From the NCBI GenBank assembly GCA_011526045.1, contig WYBE01000024.1:1-55486 (forward strand): a stretch of DNA of 55,486 nt, written 5' to 3'. Position 1 is the first letter of the stretch. Every line of letters begins with the position of its first letter. Of the stretch, positions 19,071 through 27,182 are shown piece after piece. This DNA comes from Nevskiales bacterium (GTDB taxonomy: Bacteria > Pseudomonadota > Gammaproteobacteria > Steroidobacterales > GCA-2729495). The translations under genes were made by a program, and so were the position numbers. The notes beneath the pieces are model-generated. The model searched no databases. It was given only the letters and a program-made list of their open reading frames with translations, and was not told where the DNA came from.

Positions 19071-20812
19071 GGCGTGACGGCCCACCCGGTGCCCGGAGCG
19101 CCGGGCCCGAAGCCTGCCCCGATGTTCACGGTCCCGCCCAGCCGCTGCAGGCCGGGCACGTCGAACGACTCGCCGGCTCCCAGGGCCGGACTGCCCACCC
19201 GCAGGGCGAAGTCACCCGTGGCCGCATCACGGAACAGGGGATCGGCCTCGGCATTGCGTTCGACGACATCGCCGTTGCGGCCCACCAACCGCCCGAATGG
19301 CACGGCACCGCGCCCTCGATACAGCACGGTAACCGGGCGCCCGCCGTTGAAGGCGATGTTGCCGGCGATCATCACGGGCCCGACACTCGGGTCGTCGTCG
19401 ATGACGACGCATGCGCCGCGGCGCGACGCCACGGCGTCACGCCCGCAGTCGGCCATGATGTTGCCCACGACGCGATGCCCGCTGCTCACCGCAAACCGGC
19501 CTGCGCGGAATTCCACCGCGGTGTCGGCGGTGCCGGCCATCGTGTTGTTGGCAATGACGTTGTCGCGACTCCAGGCGTAAGGCTGCAGGCTGAAACACTG
19601 GCCCGTCGGATTCCGTCGCGCGCCGCTGTTCACCGTGGAATGACAGCGGTTCCCGACGACGAAGTTGCCGTCCCCGTTGATCTGCGCCCTCACGGAGAAG
19701 TCGTGCATCGTGTTGTCGAAGAACACGTTGCCGCGCGCAAGTCCGGGGCCTGCGCCATCAACTCCGAAGGGCCGGCAATAGTCGAAGTACCCGCTCCCCG
19801 GCCCGCAATGAAACTCGTTGGCGTACACCAGATTGTCGTTGACGCCAGGGGCGTCAGGCCGGGCTGCATCCAGGTACACCCCGTTGTGTGACCAGGCAAC
19901 AATCTGGTTGTGGTGCACCCGGGACGATCGTACGCCCCCGTTGAAGTGCACGCCTTCGCCCGATACGGCGACTTTGTAGCCGACCCGGCCCCAGCGGATG
20001 CCGCTGTCGATCACGTTGTCATGGATATCCAGGCCGGTGATGCCCGGGGCCGTGAAGGACTGGGGGTGGATACCGCTGGCGCTGTCGAGGCCGATCACGC
20101 AGTTGCGCACGACGATGTCGGCCGACGCGCCGCGGATCTCCAGGGCGCCCCAGCGACCGCCCTCGAGCGCAAGGCCGTCCACGACGACGTGGCGCGCATC
20201 CTCCAGGTACAGCGGCGCCCGCGGCTCGCGCCGCAACAGCTGCATCCCCGAGATCGAGCGGAAGACCTGCGCCGGATTGCCGGCCGGCGAGCACAGACTG
20301 AGCGTCCCCGCTGCCTGGAACCACTCCACCCGGGCGCCCTCGAGTTTCCGGCATACGTCACCGGCGACCTGCGCTTTGCCGAGTGCCCGGCGCCCGTCGA
20401 GCAGCAGCACGGCCGGGTCGCCCTCGGCGAGATCCGTCGTGTCATAGACCCAGACATCCCCGTTCGCGCGCCGCCAGCGCGCGGGATCGAGGCCGCCCGG
20501 AAGCGGATTCTCCACGCGGATGCGCGGCGGCGCCCCGGCGCCGTAAGCGCCCAGCAACAACGGTGCCGTGGCGGATGTCCCCGTGGGACGCACCAAGACC
20601 ATGCCGCGCCAGAGCGTCCCGCGACGCTGCAGATAGCGGTTGCCGCCCGTGAAGGTCCGCACGCTCGCCCAGCTGCAGAACGGGTCGTCCGCCGAACCGG
20701 ACCCCGGACAGCCGCTGTCGCGGGAGGGATCCACATGCACATCCGCTGCCCACGCGGCCGGACCGGTTCCGGCGAGGACGAAAGCAGCGACGGCCAGCAG
20801 CAGGAATCTCAT
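19067..20812 (-). CDS. Secreted right-handed parallel beta-helix protein
   Basis: 581 aa. The signal peptide (FLLLAVAAFVLAG, ending in WAA) is followed by the HVDPSRDSG segment that typically opens bacterial parallel beta-helix proteins. Repeated coils follow, containing VVDGLALEGG, IVVRNCVIG, LDIHDNVID, NVFFDNTMHD and VIANNTMAG. Such proteins are polysaccharide lyases, epimerases or chain-binding proteins; no catalytic set could be assigned. The start at 20812 is chosen because the signal peptide begins there, 4 nt after the upstream GT4 stop. Operon context points to periplasmic processing or guiding of the EPS made by its neighbours. Confidence 0.88.
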   Translation of the reverse strand: MRFLLLAVAAFVLAGTGPAAWAADVHVDPSRDSGCPGSGSADDPFCSWASVRTFTGGNRYLQRRGTLWRGMVLVRPTGTSATAPLLLGAYGAGAPPRIRVENPLPGGLDPARWRRANGDVWVYDTTDLAEGDPAVLLLDGRRALGKAQVAGDVCRKLEGARVEWFQAAGTLSLCSPAGNPAQVFRSISGMQLLRREPRAPLYLEDARHVVVDGLALEGGRWGALEIRGASADIVVRNCVIGLDSASGIHPQSFTAPGITGLDIHDNVIDSGIRWGRVGYKVAVSGEGVHFNGGVRSSRVHHNQIVAWSHNGVYLDAARPDAPGVNDNLVYANEFHCGPGSGYFDYCRPFGVDGAGPGLARGNVFFDNTMHDFSVRAQINGDGNFVVGNRCHSTVNSGARRNPTGQCFSLQPYAWSRDNVIANNTMAGTADTAVEFRAGRFAVSSGHRVVGNIMADCGRDAVASRRGACVVIDDDPSVGPVMIAGNIAFNGGRPVTVLYRGRGAVPFGRLVGRNGDVVERNAEADPLFRDAATGDFALRVGSPALGAGESFDVPGLQRLGGTVNIGAGFGPGAPGTGWAVTP

Positions 20813-20816
20813 GGTG

Positions 20817-21923
20817 CTACGGAGCGCCGGGCACGAGCCGGGCGAGCAAGTCCTGGTAACGCGCTGCGACGGCAGCGGGACTGAAGGTGCGCTCGAAGCA
20901 GGCGCGGATCGGCGCCGGATCGGGGCCGGGACCCTGCATGAGGCCTTGCACCCGCTCGCGCAGCTCCGCCTCGGATTGCACCACGGCCCCGAGCCCGTTG
21001 CGCGCAATCATGTCGTCGGGGTCCACGAACGAGACGATGGGCACGCCCCGGCGCATGGCCTGGAGAAACACGTTCGGAAAGCCTTCCATGGCCGACGTAC
21101 TCACCAGCATACGACAGCGCGCGAAGATCTCGTCCACCTCGGCAAAGGGCCGGAAACCATGGAACTCGAGGTTCGGCACGCCTCGCGCCGCCTCTTCAAC
21201 CTGGTCGCAGAGGGCTGAGTCCGGGGTGCGCGGGCCCACCATCGTGAACCGCAGCCCGGGCAAGGCGCGGGCCAGCTCCACGAACATCATCGGGCGCTTG
21301 ATAGACCGCAAACGTCCTACCCACAGCACCGTGTCACGTCGTGCACCGGGAGCTGGTGCCGGACGTGAATCCATGAAATTCGGAATGACGACGCCCTCCC
21401 GGCCGTGGTGATGCGCGAGCAGCTCCCGCTGGTGCCGGTTCTGCACCACGATGGCGTCGGCGTGGCGCAATCCAAAGCGGAACAGCCAGCGGTCGCGGGC
21501 GAAACGCAGGTCGATGGGGCTCGGCATGAAATCCGAGTCGGCGGCACCCGCATAGACAAAGCGAAACGATCGGCGACGGCGCTTGAGCGCCAGCAGGCCC
21601 GGCACGAAGCCCGCCGCGCGCGTGTAGTAGACGTCCGCCGCCGCGCGGTCGATGGCGGCTGCGATACCCGTCCACCGCGGGTGGACGAACCGCAATCCCG
21701 GCAGACCCGCGTCCGGCCGATAAGCCTTGAACACGCGGAAACCCTCGACCACCTCGCCGTCCGGCTGGCCGTAGTCGGCTGTCACGAAACTCGCGTCGTG
21801 GCCGAGACCGCGCAGCAGTCGCGCAATCTGTACCTGTTGCACTTCGGCGCCACCGATCTCCTCGACCTCCGTGTCGCCCTTCAGAACCGGATACGCCGTC
21901 ATGCACACGAAGCACAGATGCAT
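20817..21923 (-). CDS. Glycosyltransferase family 4
   Basis: GT-B enzyme, 368 aa. The acceptor domain has EEIGGAEVQQVQIA (about 22-35). The donor half has LWVGRLRSIKRP and EGFPNVFLQAMRRG with the E-x7 spacing ending in Gln rather than Glu (EGFPNVFLQ), a tolerated variation. The start at 21923 is chosen over the open upstream frame because MHLCFVCMTAYP begins the first beta strand; the extra upstream residues lie inside the preceding gene. It is spaced 10 bp from the upstream membrane-protein gene. Function within the EPS repeat-unit assembly is inferred from position. Confidence 0.9.
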   Translation of the reverse strand: MHLCFVCMTAYPVLKGDTEVEEIGGAEVQQVQIARLLRGLGHDASFVTADYGQPDGEVVEGFRVFKAYRPDAGLPGLRFVHPRWTGIAAAIDRAAADVYYTRAAGFVPGLLALKRRRRSFRFVYAGAADSDFMPSPIDLRFARDRWLFRFGLRHADAIVVQNRHQRELLAHHHGREGVVIPNFMDSRPAPAPGARRDTVLWVGRLRSIKRPMMFVELARALPGLRFTMVGPRTPDSALCDQVEEAARGVPNLEFHGFRPFAEVDEIFARCRMLVSTSAMEGFPNVFLQAMRRGVPIVSFVDPDDMIARNGLGAVVQSEAELRERVQGLMQGPGPDPAPIRACFERTFSPAAVAARYQDLLARLVPGAP

Positions 21924-21933
21924 GGGCGCAGCC

Positions 21934-23373
21934 TCAGGGCGACAGGCCCGCGACGGCATCCGCGGCCTCGAACACCGCGATGTCCCCGGCGGCAAACAGC
22001 TCCCGGAAGGGTGCACCCGCCGCGAATACATCCGCCAGGCCGCCTGCCGCCAGAGACCGGTCCAGGAAGACATAGCGCACGCCGTTGTCACGCATGAACT
22101 GCGCCAGGAAGCCCGGCTCCGCGACACGACCGCGGATCGCCATGCGGTCGAATGTCAGCGCCTTCGAGCCATGACCTGCGGCCACCAGGACCAGCGGCGT
22201 GTAGAAGACGAGCGGCGAGAATCCCACCTGCGGCAGCACGAGTGCGCGGCCGGCAAGTCCCCGCTCCCGGACCCAGCGGAAAATATTCTCCCAGCCCCGG
22301 GCCAGCCGGCGCCGCCGCACCACATTGAACTCGCGCCAGATGAAGACCGCACACGCTGCCGCGACGAGGCCGGCGGCCACCAGCCATGGTACCTGTCGGG
22401 GGAGCGCACCCGCGACCAGCCAGGCCACGAATGGGCTCGCGAAGTACATGTGGTTCACGCTGTTGCCCATCACCCAGAGGAACGCGAGCACCACGCAACC
22501 CGTCGCGAGGCCCGCCGCCAGCGCGAACGGCGGCAACGCGGGCGGTGCCGCGATCCAGGCGGCAGCAGCCAGGAACAGCCAGGGACATGCCTTGGCAATC
22601 TGTCCGGGGTCACCGAACTCCAGCCGCTGGCGCTCCTGTTGTCCGAAGCGCATGTGTACCCGTACGCGCCGCCAGTGGTCGGCAATGACTCGTCCGTACT
22701 GGCCGCCGGTAACCAGCCAGGCGAGGGCGAGGCCACCCAGTGTCGCCGTGACGAGGTGCAGGTACACGGGGTAGCCCGCCAGTGCGAGGACAGCACCCAC
22801 GATGGGCGCGAGGATGAACAGTACCTGGGTGACCATGCGCTGCGCCAGCAAGGCCAGTGCGGCACAAACCGCCGCAGCCACCACCCACGCCACGCTCCCG
22901 CCGAGCCCGTAACGCACCATCGCCAGGCCGAACAGCGTGAGCCACAGCAATCCCAGCGGTCGCGGCGTCAGCGAGGCCGCGGTCACCGCATTGATCGGTG
23001 TGAGCAGCAGCACCAGGGCCCCGAGCGTGGCGGCCCCGGGCCTGAGCCCGAGCACCGCTACTCCCCCGACCGCCACCACCGCCGCGGTGACGAGATCCGT
23101 CAGCATTGGCAACTGCATGAGGCCGCGGTAGCCGACCCGTGGCAACAAGGCAATCTGCCACATCAGCAGCGGCGGCAACTGCAGCCGCTCGGGTTCGCCG
23201 GTGGTGTAGTAGAAACGAAGCTCTGGAAACAGGGCGCGCTGCGCTCTCACCTCGCGCGCCACCCGCAGGTAGGTGAACGCATCGCCCACGGTGGGCTGGT
23301 CGTTCACGCGGGTCATGCGGTACGCATGCAGGGCGACGACCAGCAGCAGCAGGAACGCGACGAGCCAGGTCAT
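21934..23373 (-). CDS. Polytopic membrane protein, GT-C-like
   Basis: 479 aa with about 10-11 hydrophobic segments, the first at residues 1-18. The N-terminal loop carries VGDAFTYLR (about 29-37), placed like the acidic catalytic loop of GT-C (PMT/ArnT-type) polyprenyl-phosphate-sugar transferases. The last ~130 residues form a soluble-looking domain (LVLPQVGFSPLVFYT, LDRSLAAGGLADVF). Likely periplasmic addition of a side-branch sugar from a lipid carrier, but that is an inference; a polymerase role is less likely given the neighbouring Wzy. ATGA overlap (23370-23373) couples it to the upstream Wzy gene. Confidence 0.8.
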   Translation of the reverse strand: MTWLVAFLLLLVVALHAYRMTRVNDQPTVGDAFTYLRVAREVRAQRALFPELRFYYTTGEPERLQLPPLLMWQIALLPRVGYRGLMQLPMLTDLVTAAVVAVGGVAVLGLRPGAATLGALVLLLTPINAVTAASLTPRPLGLLWLTLFGLAMVRYGLGGSVAWVVAAAVCAALALLAQRMVTQVLFILAPIVGAVLALAGYPVYLHLVTATLGGLALAWLVTGGQYGRVIADHWRRVRVHMRFGQQERQRLEFGDPGQIAKACPWLFLAAAAWIAAPPALPPFALAAGLATGCVVLAFLWVMGNSVNHMYFASPFVAWLVAGALPRQVPWLVAAGLVAAACAVFIWREFNVVRRRRLARGWENIFRWVRERGLAGRALVLPQVGFSPLVFYTPLVLVAAGHGSKALTFDRMAIRGRVAEPGFLAQFMRDNGVRYVFLDRSLAAGGLADVFAAGAPFRELFAAGDIAVFEAADAVAGLSP

Positions 23374-24812
23374 GAACGCCTGCTTGCAACAGCGGGCGCT
23401 TCGGCTCCGCCCCCCTTCGCGTCGGCGGGACCCCTCGCCGCGGATCCCGCCACCGGGGAAATTGGCCCGGCTCGTTGCGCGGCGGCCAGCGCCCGCTCCA
23501 CCATCGCCTGGCGCCAGGCCTGGTGGTGCAGGGCAAACAGCAGGCCGATGAGTGTCGAGGTCGCGAGTTCGGGCGTGAACAGACCGCCGTTGTGGAACAA
23601 CGCGTTTGCCATGACGCCGAGGAGAGCCACGGTCACGCCGAGAAATTGCAGGCGCAACGCCGGCTGATCACGGGTGAACGACCTGGCGACGCGGGCCGCG
23701 CGCCACATGGCCGCGAGCGCCACCGCCAGGAGGCCCCAGCCGGCCACGCCACCGCGCACGCCGATGTTGATGTAATGATTGTGCGGTGCTATCACGTCGG
23801 CGACATCCTGCGCCGAGAGGATCGCGCCGGACCCGAGCACCTCCTTCGCGTACTCAGCCTTGGTAGGCCCGACCAGCGGGTGCTTGAGCACGCTGGTGAT
23901 GCCGTGGACCTGGTACATGACGCGGTCAACGACCTCGGCCAGATCGGTGCCCCCGAAGCGGTCCGCCAGCGTACCGTGGGCATAAGCCGACGTGGTCAGC
24001 ACACGGGCGTCGGGGACACGGCTGCCGATCAGGCGCTGCGCGAGGAAAAAGGCAACCGCCAGGACCAGGAGAAGCGAGATGTTGCGGGCACTCTGACCCG
24101 TCTTGAAGAGCATGAACAGGGCACCGAGGAGCAGTACGGCGGCCGAAGATCGTTCCGCGTTCAGAAACAGCCCGATGAACAACACCACGATGGCAATCAG
24201 CCAGACGATCGACCTGTCCGTGAAGAACAGGACGATAACGATAAACGGGAATCCCGCGAGCAGATAGGAAAAAATGTGCGGCGGCCCATAGGCGCCGGCA
24301 AGCTGGCTGCCGACGCCGATGATGCGCTCGCCGCTATCGGCGCTCTGGAGCATCCAGTTGCGCAGCAGCTCGAACGATCCACCGAAGAAATAGACCAGCC
24401 CACCGAAAGCCACCTCGGCGACCGCCACGGCGGCCAGCCACTTCATCACCTGCACGCGGGAAGCGGGATACGCGCAGACGTCCACCAGGAGCAGGATGTA
24501 GACCGCCGCACGAATGTGTCGCGCCGGATTCTGCGGCGGGCTGCCCACGAGAAAGTCATGCATCCAGTCCAGGAAGCCAAAGATGACCAACGCAAATACG
24601 AACGTCGTCAGAGGCCCGCCGCGCAGCGCGAGCCCTGCCAGGGATCCACCCCGCAGCAGCAGGACCGCGAGGATCACGAAATTGATCGGCGCCACGCCGA
24701 CACCTGGCACCTTCGGCAGCGGAAAGAACTGGATGAGGACAAGCGCCAGCAGCAGCCAGCGCGCGGACGCCGCAGCCCAGGGACGGAGCGTGCCGGCCTC
24801 GGCGGTCGTCAT
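23370..24812 (-). CDS. O-antigen ligase/polymerase-family protein (Wzy-like)
   Basis: 480 aa, about 11-12 predicted membrane spans. The large periplasmic loop (about 260-350) ends with APHNHYINIGVRGG, the His/Asn-rich signature of the Wzy_C/O-antigen ligase family. It likely polymerises undecaprenyl-linked repeat units on the periplasmic side. It overlaps by 4 nt with both the upstream flippase (24809-24812) and the downstream membrane protein (23370-23373), so all three are likely translated together. The C-terminal tail (about 445-480) is polar and rich in Ala/Pro. Confidence 0.87.
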   Translation of the reverse strand: MTTAEAGTLRPWAAASARWLLLALVLIQFFPLPKVPGVGVAPINFVILAVLLLRGGSLAGLALRGGPLTTFVFALVIFGFLDWMHDFLVGSPPQNPARHIRAAVYILLLVDVCAYPASRVQVMKWLAAVAVAEVAFGGLVYFFGGSFELLRNWMLQSADSGERIIGVGSQLAGAYGPPHIFSYLLAGFPFIVIVLFFTDRSIVWLIAIVVLFIGLFLNAERSSAAVLLLGALFMLFKTGQSARNISLLLVLAVAFFLAQRLIGSRVPDARVLTTSAYAHGTLADRFGGTDLAEVVDRVMYQVHGITSVLKHPLVGPTKAEYAKEVLGSGAILSAQDVADVIAPHNHYINIGVRGGVAGWGLLAVALAAMWRAARVARSFTRDQPALRLQFLGVTVALLGVMANALFHNGGLFTPELATSTLIGLLFALHHQAWRQAMVERALAAAQRAGPISPVAGSAARGPADAKGGGAEAPAVASRRS

Positions 24813-26410
24813 CCGACGGCCTCCCCCGTTCCACCCCGCGCACGGGTGAGGAGCTGCAGTTCCCGATCGTCAAGCCCGTGGTTGAAATACACCATTACAC
24901 AATAGACTGCGGCCCCGGCCGCAATCGTGCCCAGCAACCTGCCCACGCCGTCGATCCGATCCCCGACGACCAAAGCGATGACGACCGCGGGCGTCAGGTT
25001 GAGCAGCGTCCGGCCGAGCACGCCGAACGGGAAACTCAACCGGATCGCGAACAGGTAGCGGAAGGCAACCCAGTACAGGCCCAGTTGCAGGACTGCGGCG
25101 CTGCCGGTCGCCAGCGCCGCGCCGGTGATACCGAAGCGGGGCACCAGAACAATCGTCATCGCGAGATTGTAGAGGGAGGTGGCCCCGGACAGGAGCAGGA
25201 GTGCATTTTTTTCCAGGACCGAAATCAGGGGCACGAACGGGAACGTCAGGCCAAGGAAGTAGCCGAATGCGCACAGCGTCGCGAGTGGTGCATAGGCCCC
25301 GGCGTACTCAGGCGTGTATACGAAGCGGATCACCGCAGCGCCCAGCACGATGAGCAGGGTCAGCAGCGGCCAGTGCAGGAGCAGGACCGTCTTGGTCAGC
25401 AGCCGGAACGCCTGCTGCATCTCCGTCATGCTCTGCCCCACCGCGTAACGCGTGACGAGCAGCGGCGTGATCACCCCGCGCAGCAGACTCGCGGGATTCA
25501 GGGCGTTGGCGAAGGTGACGAGCGTGGCGGCCAGGCCGTACAGGGCAACCTGCTCTGCACCGAGGAAGTGCGCGATGACAAAGTTGTCGATGGACAGGTC
25601 CCGGAACACGTTCACGTTGATCGCCAGATAGCCGATCAGGGAAAAACGCAGAATGCGGCCGGTCGCGTCGTCGGCCGGGCGCGGCCCGTCACCGCCCGCA
25701 GTACGGCGATGTCGCAACCACCGGCTGTTGCGCACAGCCGCCCAGACGACGGCGGCCGCGCTCGCCGCGAAAAGCGCCCAGAGCACACCGACCAGACCCG
25801 CGCCGATCGCAAAAGCCGCGGCAAACCCGCCGAGCTTCAGCAGAGACACCGTCATTCGCAGCAGGCCTGCCTCGACGAATGCGCCGCGCGCGGCGAAGTA
25901 GCTGAATCCCCAGATGCCTGTAGAGCTCTGCACGACGAGGATCGCGCAGACCAGGATCAGGGTATCGGACAGGATGCGAGGGAAGGCAAAAAGTTCCGCC
26001 ACCGTATCGCGCATGACCAGCAGCGTGCCGCAGAAGACCAGCAGCGCCACCGTGCGCACGACACGCACCGCCACCAGGAGCCGTGCGAGGGCGCGCCACT
26101 GGCCACGGGCGATGAACTCGGCACCGAAGCGCGAGAGCGTGGCGTCGAGACCGCAGGAGGTGAAATAACTGCCGGCCAGGATGATCGCCCCGGCCAGCTT
26201 GTAGGCACCAAACTCCTCCACGGACAACGTCCGGACGAGCAGCACCGAAATTGAAAGGGAAACGGCGGTCTCGACCGCGAAAGCGAGATAACTCGCGGCG
26301 GAGCCTGCCAGCGCATTCCCGGCCGCTGACTTGCCGGGTCGGACCACGGCGCTCACACGGCAGGCCGGCGGTCGTCGCCGACCGCAGACTGCGTGAACCG
26401 CTTCGACCAC
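24809..26410 (-). CDS. Oligosaccharide flippase (Wzx/MOP family)
   Basis: 533 aa from GTG 26410, with 12-14 hydrophobic spans and the usual opening SAASYLAFAVETAVSLSIS followed by LSVEEFGAYKLA. Flips lipid-linked repeat units from the cytoplasmic to the periplasmic leaflet. The N-terminal start is uncertain: GTG 26356 would remove an Arg/Pro-rich stretch and leave a normal short cytosolic tail. Neither start has a clear Shine-Dalgarno. The ATGA overlap with the Wzy gene supports functional pairing. The 106-bp gap to the DUF5989-like gene shows nothing notable. Confidence 0.88.
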   Translation of the reverse strand: MVEAVHAVCGRRRPPACRVSAVVRPGKSAAGNALAGSAASYLAFAVETAVSLSISVLLVRTLSVEEFGAYKLAGAIILAGSYFTSCGLDATLSRFGAEFIARGQWRALARLLVAVRVVRTVALLVFCGTLLVMRDTVAELFAFPRILSDTLILVCAILVVQSSTGIWGFSYFAARGAFVEAGLLRMTVSLLKLGGFAAAFAIGAGLVGVLWALFAASAAAVVWAAVRNSRWLRHRRTAGGDGPRPADDATGRILRFSLIGYLAINVNVFRDLSIDNFVIAHFLGAEQVALYGLAATLVTFANALNPASLLRGVITPLLVTRYAVGQSMTEMQQAFRLLTKTVLLLHWPLLTLLIVLGAAVIRFVYTPEYAGAYAPLATLCAFGYFLGLTFPFVPLISVLEKNALLLLSGATSLYNLAMTIVLVPRFGITGAALATGSAAVLQLGLYWVAFRYLFAIRLSFPFGVLGRTLLNLTPAVVIALVVGDRIDGVGRLLGTIAAGAAVYCVMVYFNHGLDDRELQLLTRARGGTGEAVG

Positions 26411-26516
26411 CGCTGCGGCATGTCAGAACGTGCCAGCGTCACAGGCCCGCAAGTCCATTACGGCCTGCCGCATGAGGCCACCCGCGTCGAACCCGTCACG
26501 CTCTGCGCCGGCGCCG

Positions 26517-26669
26517 TCAGAACAGCGTGTAGATGAACGGCGCGACGGCCGAGCCCTGCGACAGCACGATCAAAGCGCCGAGCAGCACCATGACCAGCAC
26601 GATCGGGGCGAGCCAGAACTTCTTGCGCTCGCGCATGAAGTCCCAGAGATCCTTGAGGAAGTCCATCAT
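26517..26669 (-). CDS. DUF5989-like small membrane protein, 50 aa
   Basis: This small gene reads MMDFLKDLWDFMRERKKFW, then one hydrophobic span (LAPIVLVMVLLGALIVL), then SQGSAVAPFIYTLF and a stop. The pattern (amphipathic charged helix, single transmembrane segment, short polar tail) and the position immediately after an SxtJ-like gene match the DUF5989 family found next to carbamoyltransferases in polysaccharide loci. Its ATG shares one base with the preceding stop (TGATG), so it is almost certainly translated by reinitiation. Function unknown; a small subunit or anchor for SxtJ or the carbamoyltransferase is my inference. Confidence 0.85.
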   Translation of the reverse strand: MMDFLKDLWDFMRERKKFWLAPIVLVMVLLGALIVLSQGSAVAPFIYTLF

Positions 26670-27073
26670 CAGAAAGGTTTCTCCAGATTGCTTACCGGCG
26701 CCTTATGGCTCGGCACCCGGTAGCTCGCCGCCGAGTCGAAATGCCGTGCCAGCGAGTCCTTACCCGCCAGGCGCCGCACCAGGCCCATTGGCGTCACCAC
26801 CAGAAAAAAGACGATACCCATGATGAGCGGCGTCGTCACCTTGCTCAGGAGCAGCCCGAATTTCATCCAGCCGCGATAAACCGGCCGCAGGGAGGCCGGG
26901 GCGGCCAGCCCCCAGGCCACCAGGATGCCGGCGATCACCCACGGCCAGCGCGGAATGGGACGTTCCAGCAGCCACGGGAAGAACAGGCCGAAGAGCACAG
27001 CGACGATGCCGCCGGTCGTCAGCCCGAATTCGCGCAGACCTTTGCGGTCGAGTTCCTTGATGTCGTGTTCCAA
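26669..27073 (-). CDS. SxtJ-family membrane protein
   Basis: 134 aa with at least three hydrophobic spans (IVAVLFGLFFPWLL about 24-37; WPWVIAGILVAWGLAA about 43-58; LIMGIVFFLVVTPMGLV about 83-99) and a charged N-terminus with LREFGLTTGG. SxtJ-like proteins are named from saxitoxin clusters and are widespread beside carbamoyltransferases in EPS loci; their biochemical role is unknown. It lies between the carbamoyltransferase (109-bp gap containing one REP) and the DUF5989-like gene (1-nt overlap). Confidence 0.85.
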   Translation of the reverse strand: MEHDIKELDRKGLREFGLTTGGIVAVLFGLFFPWLLERPIPRWPWVIAGILVAWGLAAPASLRPVYRGWMKFGLLLSKVTTPLIMGIVFFLVVTPMGLVRRLAGKDSLARHFDSAASYRVPSHKAPVSNLEKPF

Positions 27074-27108
27074 AATCTCGGTCCTTGCATGCCGTTGCGG
27101 TTCGTCTG

Positions 27109-27132
27109 GTCGCGACTCACGTCGCTCCTACA
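27109..27132. repeat. Single REP element inside an operon
   Basis: One GTAG-headed REP lies in reverse orientation (it reads GTCGCGACTCACGTCGC followed by CTCCTAC on the plus strand) between the carbamoyltransferase and SxtJ-like genes. It may create differential mRNA stability within the operon. Confidence 0.75.
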
Positions 27133-27182
27133 GGTGCTATCCAGCTACAGGGGCTATGCAGCCCCGACCCGCGATCACTCCC